Shown here piece by piece: positions 9,134-20,100 of a DNA stretch of 64,000 bases. The stretch lies in the NCBI GenBank assembly GCA_020634155.1, contig JACKCI010000002.1:806001-870000 (forward strand). Reading direction: 5' to 3'. The stretch's first letter is position 1, and each line of letters opens with the position of its first letter. A program made the position numbers and the translations under genes. The notes beneath the pieces were generated by a model. It worked only from the letters and a program-made list of their open reading frames with translations. It searched no databases and was not told the origin of the DNA. The DNA comes from Anaerolineales bacterium. GTDB lineage: Bacteria; Chloroflexota; Anaerolineae; Aggregatilineales; J027.

Positions 9134-12100
9134 CTATGAATTCATGAGTTGTTCCACCCGACTAACACCAACACTGTAGTATTTGGCATCGGGGTGGTGA
9201 ATGACAATGGCAGCCGTGGACTGCTCTGGAATGAGTTGATAGGCCGCCGTGAGTGACATTCCCAGCTTGGTGGTAACTTCAGGCAGCAGCTTAAACACCA
9301 CTTGATGGTCTTCCAAGTCGGGACAGGCCGGATAACCCCAGCTATAGCGTTTACCCTGTTTGGCATCCATACCCAGTTCGCGGGCGATGAATTGATGTAC
9401 ATAGTTGGCGGTGGCTTCGGCGGTCTGTACCGCTAGACCATGAAAATAGTAGGCTTCGCTATACTCATTATCACCCTGCAAACTATCAAAAGTACGGGTG
9501 GCAGCTTCGCCAACGGTCACAACTTGTAGGGGACAGACATCCATGCGCCCACTCTCCACCGATGCAAAATAATCGCTCAGGCACAGATAATCCCCATCGG
9601 GTTGACGCGGGAAGGCGAAACGCGCTACTTCGATGGCCTCTTGGCGCTCACCCCACGCCTGTGGGTCATAGATAATCACCGCATCCCCTTGTGATTGGGC
9701 CGGGAAGAAGCCAAAGACTGCTTGAGGTTGCAGGGTTTTGTTGCGGATGGCGTCTTGTTGCATCCATGCCAAGCGTTCCTCAAACTCAGCTTGCAGGCGT
9801 TCCCATTCCTTGCCTTGGGTATTTTTAGCCCCCCAACTCAAGCGATAGAGTTCGGGCTTATGCAGGAGGGGGAAGACATTTTCTAGGGGAATGCTCAGGA
9901 TGGTGCGCGTACCCCAGAATGGTGCTTGGGGGATGTCTGGCGCGGGCTGGATATTCGAGACACCTGCAACGGGTAAGGAGGCCTTCGTGGGATATTGCTT
10001 GCCAATTTCGCCATAGCCCTCTTGGACAATACGCTCGACAAAACTCTCGCGGTTGGCACCCATCAACTTATCAATGACCTCTAGGCCCTCAAAAGCGTCT
10101 TGGCAATAGAAAACGCCGGGGGTGTAGGGCTGGTTGCTGTCCTCTAAGAATAGAATACGCCGTCCAAAGCGCCGATTGATAGCCGCGCCACCAATCATAA
10201 CCGGAAAGTCAAGACCGCGCCGCGCCAGTTCATTGACGATGAGCGGCATTTGCTTGGAGGTGCTGACCAATAGGGCGCTGAGGCCAATCGCATCCGCTTT
10301 ATAGTCAATAGCGGCTTGGATGATGGTATTGGCGGGGACTTGCTTGCCGATGTCATGCACAGTGTAGCCGTTGTTGCTGAGAATGGTCTTGACTAAGTTC
10401 TTGCCGATGTCATGCACATCCCCATAGACCGTTGCCAAGACGACAGTGCCTTTGGTGGTACCTTCTAAGCGGTCAAGGAATTGTTCGAGATAGGCCACCG
10501 TCTTCTTCATAACCTCGGCGCTTTGCAGCACAAAGGGCAGAATCAACTCCCCCGCGCCGAACTTGTCGCCAACTTCCTTCATGGCGGGCAACAAGACATT
10601 ATTCAAGACCCCGACGGCATCTTGGTTCGCCAAACACTGGTCAACCAGCGCCTCGACGCCATCTTTCTTGCGGTGGAGGATATGCCAGTGGAGGGCCTGT
10701 TCGGGGGTCATATCAGCAGTGGGGTCTACTACGTCGCCCGCATCAAGCGCGATTTGATTTTCCTCAAAGTATTGGATGAAGCGCGGCAAAGCATCGGGGT
10801 CAGCGTTGAAAATCAGGTCGTTAGCAAGTTGGCGCTGCTCATCAGGGATTTCGGCATAGGGCTTGATGAACTTGGGGTTCACAATCGCCATATCCAAGCC
10901 CGCTTGCACACAATGATAGAGGAAGACGCTATTGAGGACAGCCCGCGCCCCTTCCGAAACGCCAAAGCTGACATTGCTCACGCCCAAAGAGGCTAACACC
11001 CCCGGAATATGCTCCTTAATCAGGCGGATACCGTCGATGGTAGCCTTGGCGTCGTTGCGAAGTTCCTCTTGACCAGTCGTGACCGGAAAGGTCAACACAT
11101 CGAAAATGAGGTCTTCGGGTTTCAGGCCATAGTCGTTGATGCAAATATCGGCAATGCGCTGGGCGATTTCCAGCTTGCGCTCGGCAGTATGGGCCATCCC
11201 GACCTCATCAATAGTCAGAGCCACCAGTGCCGCCCCATGCTTGAGGGCAATCGGTAACACACGGTCAATGCGCTCACGCCCATTTTCAAGGTTAATGCTG
11301 TTGATGATGCCACGCCCCGGATAGACCGCCAGCGCCGCCTCAACTACATCGGCCTCGGTGGTATCAATCATCAGGGGAGCCGGAATGCTCATCGAGAGTT
11401 TCTTGACCAGCTTTCGCATCTGGTCGGCCTCGTCAGCCCGCTCCGTGAGTGCCACGCACACATCCAAAATATGAGCGCCACCGTCCACTTGGTCTTGGGC
11501 AATGTTAATCAAGCCATCATAGTCGTCTTCCAGTAATAGGCGCTTGGCGGCACGACTCCCTTGGCTATTGACGCGCTCCCCAATTAGCGTCGGGCCGGGG
11601 TTCTGCACCAACGCGGTTGAACGCATAGCTGAGGCGACTGAGGCTTCGATTTCGGGTATACGTTGGGTGGCTGGACGGGTGGGCTGGTCTTTCCGCACCG
11701 CTTTGACCACCTCGGCTAAATGCTCAGGGCGGGTACCACAACAGCCACCCACGACATTCACGCCCCAATCAACAAACTCACCCAGCATATGGGCAAAGGG
11801 AGCCGGTTCCATCGGATAGACCGCTTCCCCATCGACATTAATCGGCAAGCCCGCATTGGGTAGCACGCTAATCGGCTTGGTGCTGTGTTCGACCAGATAC
11901 TTGATGGGTGCCCGCATGTGTTCCGGCCCCGTCGAGCAGTTGAGGCCGATGACATCAACAGGCAGGGCCTCCAGAATGGTCAAGGCCGCCCCGATTTCAG
12001 TGCCTAACAACATACGCCCCGACACATCCAGCGTCACTTGCACCTGTAGGGCTATTCGTTGACCGCTGTCCTCAAAATAGCGGTAAATGCCATGTACCGC

Positions 12101-12643
12101 GGCCTTGACTTCGAGGATGTCTTGGCTGGTCTCAACTAACAGCACATCGACCCCACCCTCCACCAGACCTTGGGCTTGCTCATAGAACAGGTCTGCCAAT
12201 TCGTCAAAGGTCACATTGCTGAGTTGGGGGTCATCGGCGGAGGGTAAAAATCCTGAAGGGCCGATGCTGCCTGCCACAAAGCGGGGGATGCCTGTCTCGG
12301 TTGCATAGCGGTCAGCCGCACGACGGGCCAATTGCGCCGCCGCACGGTTAATCTCCAACACGCGCTCACCCAAGCCATATTCGCCCAAGGTGTGGCGGTT
12401 GCTGCGGAAGGTGCAGGTTTCGACTACCTCTGAGCCAACCGCTAAAAAGCTGGCATGAATTTCTTCGATAACGTCCGGTCGGGTAATCACCAGATAATCG
12501 TTGCAGCCGTTGTATTGTTCCCCGCCAAAATCATCGGCAGAGAGGTTATAGCGCTGGACACTGGTACCCATCGCGCCATCATAGATGAGTACATGGTCAT
12601 TAATTGCATCGAGATAACGTCGATTGGTATAGGGTTGGGTCAT
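9134..12643 (-). CDS. metH: cobalamin-dependent methionine synthase
   Basis: 1169 residues with all four MetH modules. Residues 1-330: homocysteine-binding barrel (YDGAMGTSVQRYN, GLNCSTGPEHM, zinc ligands in GGCCGTRPEH). About 350-620: methyl-THF (pterin) domain (LIGERVNSQGSR, DVCVALTERAD). About 640-880: helical cap and B12 domain with VYGDVHDIGKNLV, whose His is the lower cobalt ligand, and GLSALLVSTS. About 910-1169: reactivation domain that binds SAM (RYSWGYPACPDLEDH). It transfers the methyl group from methyl-THF to homocysteine through methylcobalamin in the cytoplasm. Ribosome site GGAG lies 6 bases before the ATG. First gene of the riboswitch-controlled operon. Confidence 0.97.
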   Translation of the reverse strand: MTQPYTNRRYLDAINDHVLIYDGAMGTSVQRYNLSADDFGGEQYNGCNDYLVITRPDVIEEIHASFLAVGSEVVETCTFRSNRHTLGEYGLGERVLEINRAAAQLARRAADRYATETGIPRFVAGSIGPSGFLPSADDPQLSNVTFDELADLFYEQAQGLVEGGVDVLLVETSQDILEVKAAVHGIYRYFEDSGQRIALQVQVTLDVSGRMLLGTEIGAALTILEALPVDVIGLNCSTGPEHMRAPIKYLVEHSTKPISVLPNAGLPINVDGEAVYPMEPAPFAHMLGEFVDWGVNVVGGCCGTRPEHLAEVVKAVRKDQPTRPATQRIPEIEASVASAMRSTALVQNPGPTLIGERVNSQGSRAAKRLLLEDDYDGLINIAQDQVDGGAHILDVCVALTERADEADQMRKLVKKLSMSIPAPLMIDTTEADVVEAALAVYPGRGIINSINLENGRERIDRVLPIALKHGAALVALTIDEVGMAHTAERKLEIAQRIADICINDYGLKPEDLIFDVLTFPVTTGQEELRNDAKATIDGIRLIKEHIPGVLASLGVSNVSFGVSEGARAVLNSVFLYHCVQAGLDMAIVNPKFIKPYAEIPDEQRQLANDLIFNADPDALPRFIQYFEENQIALDAGDVVDPTADMTPEQALHWHILHRKKDGVEALVDQCLANQDAVGVLNNVLLPAMKEVGDKFGAGELILPFVLQSAEVMKKTVAYLEQFLDRLEGTTKGTVVLATVYGDVHDIGKNLVKTILSNNGYTVHDIGKQVPANTIIQAAIDYKADAIGLSALLVSTSKQMPLIVNELARRGLDFPVMIGGAAINRRFGRRILFLEDSNQPYTPGVFYCQDAFEGLEVIDKLMGANRESFVERIVQEGYGEIGKQYPTKASLPVAGVSNIQPAPDIPQAPFWGTRTILSIPLENVFPLLHKPELYRLSWGAKNTQGKEWERLQAEFEERLAWMQQDAIRNKTLQPQAVFGFFPAQSQGDAVIIYDPQAWGERQEAIEVARFAFPRQPDGDYLCLSDYFASVESGRMDVCPLQVVTVGEAATRTFDSLQGDNEYSEAYYFHGLAVQTAEATANYVHQFIARELGMDAKQGKRYSWGYPACPDLEDHQVVFKLLPEVTTKLGMSLTAAYQLIPEQSTAAIVIHHPDAKYYSVGVSRVEQLMNS

Positions 12644-12666
12644 GCTCTACTCCACTCTCTAAGATG

Positions 12667-12691
12667 AAAAAACCCCTCATGGTGAGGGGTT
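12667..12691 (-). terminator. riboswitch-controlled intrinsic terminator of metH leader
   Basis: On the minus strand AACCCCTCA pairs with TGAGGGGTT (9 bp, 3-base loop) and runs into TTTTTT, 24 bases before the metH ATG. It is the expression platform of the SAM riboswitch. Its left arm can alternatively pair with the 3' strand of riboswitch helix P1 plus the next bases. Confidence 0.93.
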
Positions 12692-12710
12692 CAATTTCTG
12701 GTTAATACCC

Positions 12711-12802
12711 GCTCATCTTTCAGGAATTGGCACCTACTTACGGTTTTCTGTAAGGGTTGCCGTGGGTTCTTCGGGCCAGTCCCTCCCCCACTCTTGATGA
12801 AC
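12711..12802 (-). promoter_or_regulatory. SAM-I (S-box) riboswitch
   Basis: The minus-strand leader of metH carries the S-box consensus in order: ATCAAGAG, GGGAGGGACTGGCCC, GGCAACC, GGTGCCAATTCC, then GAAAGATGAGC. P1 forms from GTTCATC at the 5' end and GATGAGC at the 3' end (7 pairs, one G-U). When SAM binds, P1 is stabilised and the downstream terminator forms, shutting off metH and the methyltransferase/MTHFR fusion. Confidence 0.96.
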
Positions 12803-12829
12803 TCTTGCACTATTGGGTTGTTAGCGAAC

Positions 12830-12858
12830 ATGCTATCGGAGACGCCGCCAAATGTCAA
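12830..12858 (-). promoter_or_regulatory. sigma-70-type promoter of the metH operon
   Basis: Minus strand: perfect -35 TTGACA (12853-12858), 17-base spacer, -10 TAGCAT (12830-12835). Transcription would start near 12823, about 20 bases before the riboswitch P1 helix. It lies between the end of the PDZ gene and the riboswitch. Confidence 0.75.
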
Positions 12859-12874
12859 GCATGTTCAGCAAATT

Positions 12875-14104
12875 CTAAAACTTGACAAAGACCTCAAGCG
12901 GCTGGCGGTCGCGTATCAACGACACCTGTACTACCTCACCGCGCTTGATGCGTGAAGCGGCTCGATTTAGCTCGCGTGGGGAGTGAATAGGCTTGCCCGC
13001 AAAATGCGTTAACACATCCCCAGAGCGTATCTCAGCCCGACCAGCAGGCGATTGGGCATTGACGACCCCCACAAAGACGCCCGTCTCGGTAATGGCTCGT
13101 GCTTCATCGCTCAAAGTCTTGAGGGCGTGGGCTTCCATCCCCATGCGTTGTAGGCCGCTGCTGCGTCGCACCTCCACCATCAGGCCACCCGATGAGGCAT
13201 AGAAGGCCCCTTGCCGCCACAAGACCGCCGCGCCGACCGCAGCCCCTGCCATCAAGACCACCAATCCGCCTAGCATCAAGGGGTTTTCGCGCAGACGTTG
13301 GGTACTCTCCCATGTCTGATGCCGCTCCTGATAGGTGTAGAAATCATCGGTAGGGATGTAGAGTTCAATGGTGCGGGACAAGGTTTGCGTTTGGCGCTGA
13401 TTGTCCGAATCAGGGTAGACAATCGTGACGGCGGCTTCCAATTCAATCGGCTTGCCTGCATGTCGTTCACTCAGGGGCAGGTCAACCACAATATAGGGGT
13501 CAGCTTCGGTCATACTAGCCCCATTGACCTGCTCAAAGGTGGCTTCGTCGGCATGTAGCCAGTTATTGGCTTGTTCAGCTTGGAAGGTGCCGTTCAACGC
13601 CCCCCTTGCCCGCACACTGCCTGATTGAAACGCCCATTGTCCATCAAGGGTTTCCAGTGAAGGGAATTGGATGGTGATAGGCGTGCGGGCGGCGTTGTAT
13701 AACGGCTCAATTAGAAAAGCGTCTTGGTCGGTCTCAAAATCGTAGTCATAGTAGTCGTAGTATTCATAATCATAGAGGCCCAAGAGGTCGATGCTATTCT
13801 TAGATGTGAGCAGTGCCTCTGGGATATTCTTGGGCGCGTCCGGCTCTTGATTGGTGAAGGTACTCACAATTGCCAACACCCCGATCAAGATGAACACAAC
13901 ACACCCGACCAAAACCCATGCTTGTACTGGATACTGTCGATAAAACATATACAGCACCCCAAGAGTCATGAGCGGGCTAATCAGCCCAGTCCATTCATAC
14001 GATACCCCTAAAATCGCTAAGAGACCGATGGTGACTGCACCAACTACCGACGAGGCAATAAGAAAAGCGAAAATCCAGAATAGCCAATTGTTGTTTGTAC
14101 CCAT
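12875..14104 (-). CDS. multi-pass membrane protein with C-terminal PDZ domain
   Basis: 409 residues. Three hydrophobic helices at about residues 7-30, 39-55 and 63-83 are followed by a Tyr/Asp-rich acidic tract (111-126: YDYEYYDYYDYDFETD). A beta-rich region (about 135-270) comes next, then a fourth helix (LMLGGLVVLMAGAAVGAAVLW, 275-296). Residues about 335-409 form a PDZ domain: GVFVGVVNAQSPAGRAEIRSGDVLTHFAGKPI broken over the usual ligand loop and a final EVVQVSLIRDRQPLEVFV. There is no protease domain, unlike DegP or RseP. With an inside N-terminus the PDZ would be cytoplasmic, which is inference. It lies just downstream of the giant repeat lipoprotein, separated by a terminator. Confidence 0.82.
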   Translation of the reverse strand: MGTNNNWLFWIFAFLIASSVVGAVTIGLLAILGVSYEWTGLISPLMTLGVLYMFYRQYPVQAWVLVGCVVFILIGVLAIVSTFTNQEPDAPKNIPEALLTSKNSIDLLGLYDYEYYDYYDYDFETDQDAFLIEPLYNAARTPITIQFPSLETLDGQWAFQSGSVRARGALNGTFQAEQANNWLHADEATFEQVNGASMTEADPYIVVDLPLSERHAGKPIELEAAVTIVYPDSDNQRQTQTLSRTIELYIPTDDFYTYQERHQTWESTQRLRENPLMLGGLVVLMAGAAVGAAVLWRQGAFYASSGGLMVEVRRSSGLQRMGMEAHALKTLSDEARAITETGVFVGVVNAQSPAGRAEIRSGDVLTHFAGKPIHSPRELNRAASRIKRGEVVQVSLIRDRQPLEVFVKF

Positions 14105-14121
14105 GCAATCCTCTATCCAAA

Positions 14122-14157
14122 GAAAAACCCGCTCGACAATCGGCTGCCGAGCGGGTT
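14122..14157 (-). terminator. intrinsic terminator of the giant lipoprotein gene
   Basis: Minus strand: perfect 10-bp stem AACCCGCTCG/CGAGCGGGTT with a 12-base loop, followed by TTTTTCTTT. It begins 10 bases after the stop of the repeat lipoprotein and ends before the PDZ gene start, so the two genes are probably separate units. Confidence 0.9.
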
Positions 14158-14167
14158 GAACTAATCG

Positions 14168-17100
14168 CTAGGGATTAAAAACCCCTCGGAAGTCGTTTAA
14201 GACCGTCAACGCCCCCCATGTACGCCGATTGACGCCATAGGTCAAGCTGGCATCACTGAAATCGACGGTACCTGCGGGGCTAGGTGCATAAACACCTGCG
14301 CTGGCAGGCTGGAGCGTCAATGCCAAGTTCCAGAGTGGCAACTCGCGTTCCTCGGCAATGGAGACGATGAGTTCATTGTACTGGTTAAGGGTATCAAAGC
14401 CAACTGTTCCATCGTCAGGCAATGTCACCAAAACGGGGATGGTACCCGTCTTGACGATTATATCCAACACCTCATTGAGACTGGCCTTATAGACATCCAA
14501 CCCAACCGATGTGGTGTTGGTGGGTGTGAAATTGATGAACAACAACACAGGTGCCGTGCGGTCTAGCTCACATTGGAGCGGCGCAACGCCGGGTTGACAG
14601 AGACCGGGGTCAGCATACTGCGAATTGAGCAGGCTCTCGATTGTCCAGTCTTGCCCATAAGCCACACTCTGGAAATCGAAAGTGAAGACGTTAATGGCGT
14701 TCTGGAGGTTGGGATAGCTCCCAAGGTTGTATTGACCCAACACAATCGGGTCAAGGAAGGCCTCGCGGGTCAAGCTATCATCACCTGCAAACGAGAACGC
14801 ATTAGGATTGCGCCCTAGATTGATGGCGTTGGTATAACGGTCACGCAAGGCTTGAGTATCAAAGTCAGGGAACTCTGGCACACTGTTGATGTCGAAGGGC
14901 GGTTGTCGCTCCTCTGACGACCCAACCGTAACCATGAAGGCCGTTTGTGCCGTGCCGCCCCGTCCATCATCGGCAGTAACCGTGATGGTGGCATTCCCCG
15001 CACCAAAGCAGTTGAGGGTCAAGCTGTTACCAGCCATCGATGCGCCAACCGCGTTGGGGTTGTCGGAGGTGGCGCTCAAGTTCACGAAGTCACCATCGGG
15101 GTCACTGGCATTGACTAACACGCTCGGCACTTCACCCGCCAAGCAGGTTTGAGGCGCAACGGGGTCAATGAATGGTTGCTGGTTCGGCGCTTGCACCGTG
15201 ACCATGAAGGCCGTTTGAGCCGTGCCGCCCCGCCCATCATCGGCAGTAACCGTGATAGTGGCATTCCCCGCACCAAAGCAATTGAGGGTCAAGCTGTTAC
15301 CAGCCATCGATGCACCAACCGCGTTGGGATTGTCGGATGTCGCGCTCAAGTTCACAAAGTCACCATCGGGGTCACTGGCATTGACTAACACGCTCGGCAC
15401 TTCACCCGCCAAGCAGGTTTGAGGCGCAACGGGGTCAATGAATGGTTGCTGGTTCGGCGCTTGCACCGTGACCATGAAGGCCGTTTGAGCCGTGCCGCCC
15501 CGCCCATCATCGGCAGTAACCGTGATGGTGGCATTCCCCGCACCAAAGCAATTGAGGGTCAAGCTGTTACCAGCCATCGATGCGCCAACCGCGTTGGGGT
15601 TATCGGATGTCGCGCTCAAGTTCACAAAGTCACCATCGGGGTCAGTGGCATTGACTAACACGCTCGGCACTTCACCCGCCAAGCAGGTTTGAGGCGCAAC
15701 AGGGTCAATGAATGGTTGCTGGTTGGGCGCTTGCACCGTAACCATGAAGGCCGTTTGTGCCGTGCCGCCCCGTCCATCATCGGCAGTAACCGTGATGGTG
15801 GCATTCCCCGCACCAAAGCAGTTGAGGGTCAAGCTGTTACCAGCCATCGACGCGCCAACGGCGTTGGGATTGTCGGATGTCGCGCTCAAGTTCACAAAGT
15901 CACCATCGGGGTCAGTGGCATTGACTAACACGCTCGGCGCTTCACCCGCCAAGCAGGTTTGAGGCGCAACAGGGTCAATGAATGGTTGCTGGTTCGGCGC
16001 TTGCACCGTGACCATGAAGGCCGTTTGTGCCGTGCCGCCCCGTCCATCATCGGCAGTAACCGTGATGGTGGCATTCCCCGCACCAAAGCAATTGAGGGTC
16101 AAGCTGTTACCAGCCATCGACGCGCCAACCGCGTTGGGGTTATCGGATGTCGCGCTCAAGTTCACAAAGTCACCATCGGGGTCAGTAGCATTGACCAACA
16201 CGCTGGGAACCTCACCCGCCAAGCAGGTTTGAGGCGCAACGGGGTCAAGGGTGGGTTGCTGGTTCGGTGCTTGTACCGTGACCATGAAGGCCGTTTGTGC
16301 CGTGCCGCCCCGCCCATCATCGGCAGTAACCGTGATGGTGGCATTCCCCGCACCAAAGCAATTGAGGGTCAAGCTGTTACCAGCCATCGATGCACCAACC
16401 GCGTTGGGGTTATCGGAGGTGGCGCTCAAGTTCACAAAGTCACCATCGGGGTCAGTGGCATTGACTAACACGCTCGGCACTTCACCCGCCAAGCAGGTTT
16501 GAGGGGCAACGGGGTCAATGAATGGTTGCTGGTTGGGCGCTTGCACCGTGACCATGAAGGCCGTTTGTGCCGTGCCGCCCCGCCCATCATCCACGCTAAC
16601 GGTTATAGTCGCGGTGCCTGCGCCATTAGCGAATACGATAAGCTCGGATGGATTGGCTACCGTAGTTGATGCGACGGCTTCATTATCCGAGGTAGCAGAT
16701 ACCTTCAATTCATCAACATCCGGATCGATGATATTGAGCAAGACCGCACTGCTATCGCCTGTTGTTAGCTCAATGGGTGGCAATGGGGCAATGCTAGGGT
16801 CTTGATTCGCTGCTTCCACGGTGACACCAAAGGCGGCTTGTGCCACACCTCCACGTCCATCATCAACGCTGACGGTAATGGTGGCTTGACCAGCACCAAT
16901 TGCCGTGACTTGTAGCTCACTGGCATTGTTGACGCCAACGGTTGCCACACCCTCATTGTCGGAGGCGGCAGTTATGGTCAAGACATCCCCGTCGGCATCA
17001 CCTGTCACGATGACAACGGGTACGCTGTCGCCTGTGTTCAAGGTAATCGGCAGGATGGGGTTGATGGTCGGGTCAGTGTTGGCAGCGTTGACGGTCACAC

Positions 17101-20100
17101 CAAAGGCGGCTTGTGCCACACCTCCACGTCCATCATCAACGCTCACGGTGATGGTGGCTTGACCAGCACCAATTGCCGTGACTTGTAGCTCACTGGCATT
17201 GTTGACGCCAACGGTTGCCACACCTTCATTGTCGGAGGCGGCAGTCACAGTCAAAACATCCCCGTCGGCATCACCCGTCACAATGGCAACAGGCGTGCTG
17301 TCGCCTGCGGTCAAGGTAATGGGCAGGATGGGGTCAATGGTCGGGTCGGTATTGGCAGCGTTGACGGTCACACCAAAGGCGGCTTGTGCCACACCTCCAC
17401 GTCCATCATCAACGCCCACGGTGATGGTGGCTTGGCCTGCACCAATCGCCGTGACTTGTAGCTCACTGGCATTATTGACGCCAACGGTTGCCACACCCTC
17501 ATTGTCGGAGGCGGCAGTTATGGTCAAGACATCCCCATCGGCATCACCCGTCACGATGACAACGGGTACGCTATCGTTTGTCGTCAAGCTGATAGGCAGG
17601 ATGGGGTCGATGGTCGGGTCGGTATTAGCCGCGTTGACGGTGACACCAAAGGCGGCTTGTGCCACACCGCCGCGTCCATCATCAACGCTGACGGTGATGG
17701 TGGCTTGACCAGCACCGATGGCTGTTACCTGCAATTCGCTGGCATTATTGACGCCAACGGTTGCCACACCCTCATTGTCGGAGGTGGCAGTTATGGTCAA
17801 GACATCCCCGTCGGCATCACCCGTCACAATGGCAACAGGCGTGCTGTCGCCTGCGGTCAAGGTAATGGGCAGGATGGGGTCAATGGTCGGGTCGGTATTG
17901 GCAGCGTTGACGGTGACACCGAAAGCGGCTTGTGCCACACCCCCGCGTCCATCATCAACGCTGACGGTGATGGTGGCTTGACCAGCACCGACGGCTGTCA
18001 CCAGCAATTCGCTGGCATTGTTGACGCCAACGGTTGCCACGCCTTCAGTATCCGAGGTGGCGGTTACATTCAGCACATCCCCATCGGCATCACCTGTCAC
18101 GATGACAACGGGTACGCTGTCGCCTGTCGTCAAGGTAATCGGCAGGATGGGGTCGATGGTCGGGTCGGTGTTGGCAGCGTTGACGGTCACACCGAAAGCG
18201 GCTTGTGCCACACCCCCGCGCCCATCATCGACGCTCACAGTGATAGTCGCTTGGCCTGCACTGACAGCCGTCACCTGCAATTCGCTGGCGTTATTGACAC
18301 CAACGGTTGCCACGCCTTCATTGTCCGAGGCAGCCGTTACGGTCAGAGCATCCCCATCGGCATCACCTGTCACGATGGCAACGGGTATGCTGTCGCCTGT
18401 TGTCAAGGTAATCGGCAGGATGGGGTCGATGGTCGGGTCAGTGTTGGCAGCGTTGACGGTCACACCAAAGGCCGCTTGTGCCACACCTCCGCGTCCATCA
18501 TCCACGCTCACGGTGATAGTCGCTTGGCCTGCACTGACAGCCGTCACCTGCAATTCGCTGGCGTTATTGACACCAACGGTTGCCACACCCTCATTGTCGG
18601 AGGTAGCGCTCACGGTCAAGACATCCCCGTCGGCATCACCCGTCACAATGGCAACAGGCGTGCTGTCGCCTGCGGTCAAGGTAATGGGCAGGATGGGGTC
18701 AATGGTCGGGTCGGTATTGGCAGCGTTGACGGTGACACCGAAAGCGGCTTGTGCCACACCCCCGCGTCCATCATCAACGCTGACGGTGATGGTGGCTTGA
18801 CCAGCACCGACGGCTGTCACCAGCAATTCGCTGGCATTGTTGACGCCAACGGTTGCCACGCCTTCAGTATCCGAGGTGGCGGTTACATTCAGCACATCCC
18901 CATCGGCATCACCTGTCACAATGGCAACGGGTACACTGTCGCCCGCCGTCAAGGTAATCGGCAGGATGGGGTCAATGGTCGGGTCAGTGTTCGGGATAGC
19001 TACCGCAACATTAAAGCTGGTCTCAACGCTCCCACCGAGGCCATCCTCTACATGGACAGTGATGGTTGTTTCGCCACCACCGATTGCCGTAATGGTCAAT
19101 TCTGAGGGACTCACAACAACGACGGTGGCTATTGTCTCATCGCTCGAAGTGGCCGTCACAATCAATTCGGCAACATCGGGGTCATTGATGTTGAGAAGAA
19201 CAGGTACGCTTTCGCCAACGTCCAAACTAATTGAAGGGAGGGGAGCAATCACAGGGTCTTGGTTGGGTGCCGTGACGGTCACCATAAATTCGGTTTGAGC
19301 CGTGCCGCCTCGTCCATCATTGACACTGATAGTCACCACCGATTGACCTGCCCCAATAGCGTTGAGGGTAATAGTGTTGGGGTCGTTCAATACCGCCTCT
19401 ATTACGCTGGGGGTCTCAGCCAATACCTCAACCTTGAGTTCATCACCATCGGCGTCACTGTAGCTGATAGCAACGGTGGTCGTATCACCTACCAACATAT
19501 CTAGTGCCGCAACAGGATCAATCACAGGGTCTTGATTGGGGGTAGCAACCACCACGTTAAAGGTCGTGTTGGCGCTCCCACCGTCGGTATCGGTGACGGT
19601 AACGGTGATGGTTGCGACACCATCGCCATTGGCAGTGACACTCAACTCGGTTGGACCGCTAACCAAAACCGCTGCTACTGCATCGTTATCCGAGACCGCT
19701 GCAAGGGCGACATCATCACCATCAGGGTCGCTGTAGACAACGGGTACGGTCACAATTTGCCCCGGTTCCAGTTCAAGCGGCGCAATATTGTCAATCACGG
19801 GATTTTGATTGGGTGAGCTAACTGTCACGACAAAGGTGGTCGCATTGGTCGCTCCATCCCCGTCGCTCGCTTCAACGGTTAGATGGGCCTCGCCTGCGCT
19901 CACACATTGAATTTGCAGGGTAGTTTCATCCAACAACGAGCCTACCGCAACGGCTGGGTCATCAGTGGATGGAGCAATGGTAACTGTGTCACCATCAGGG
20001 TCACTATAAGAGAGGGGAATGGTGAGGCTATCACCTATTATACAGAGTTGGGCCGCAATCGGGGCGATACTTGGCGGGCGATTCTGGCTCTCGACCACCA

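Noticed and set aside
14886..16805. Many evenly spaced plus-strand frames of 65-170 residues
   Set aside because: Repeated shadows of 270-bp units of the minus-strand lipoprotein gene.
14924..18991. Possible CRISPR or other spacer array
   Set aside because: Units are 270/273 bp, continuous and in frame with no spacers; they are protein repeats.
17657..19105. 482-residue plus-strand open frame across the lipoprotein repeats
   Set aside because: It is the reverse complement of near-identical repeats; its periodicity equals that of the coding strand and there is no ribosome site or family match.
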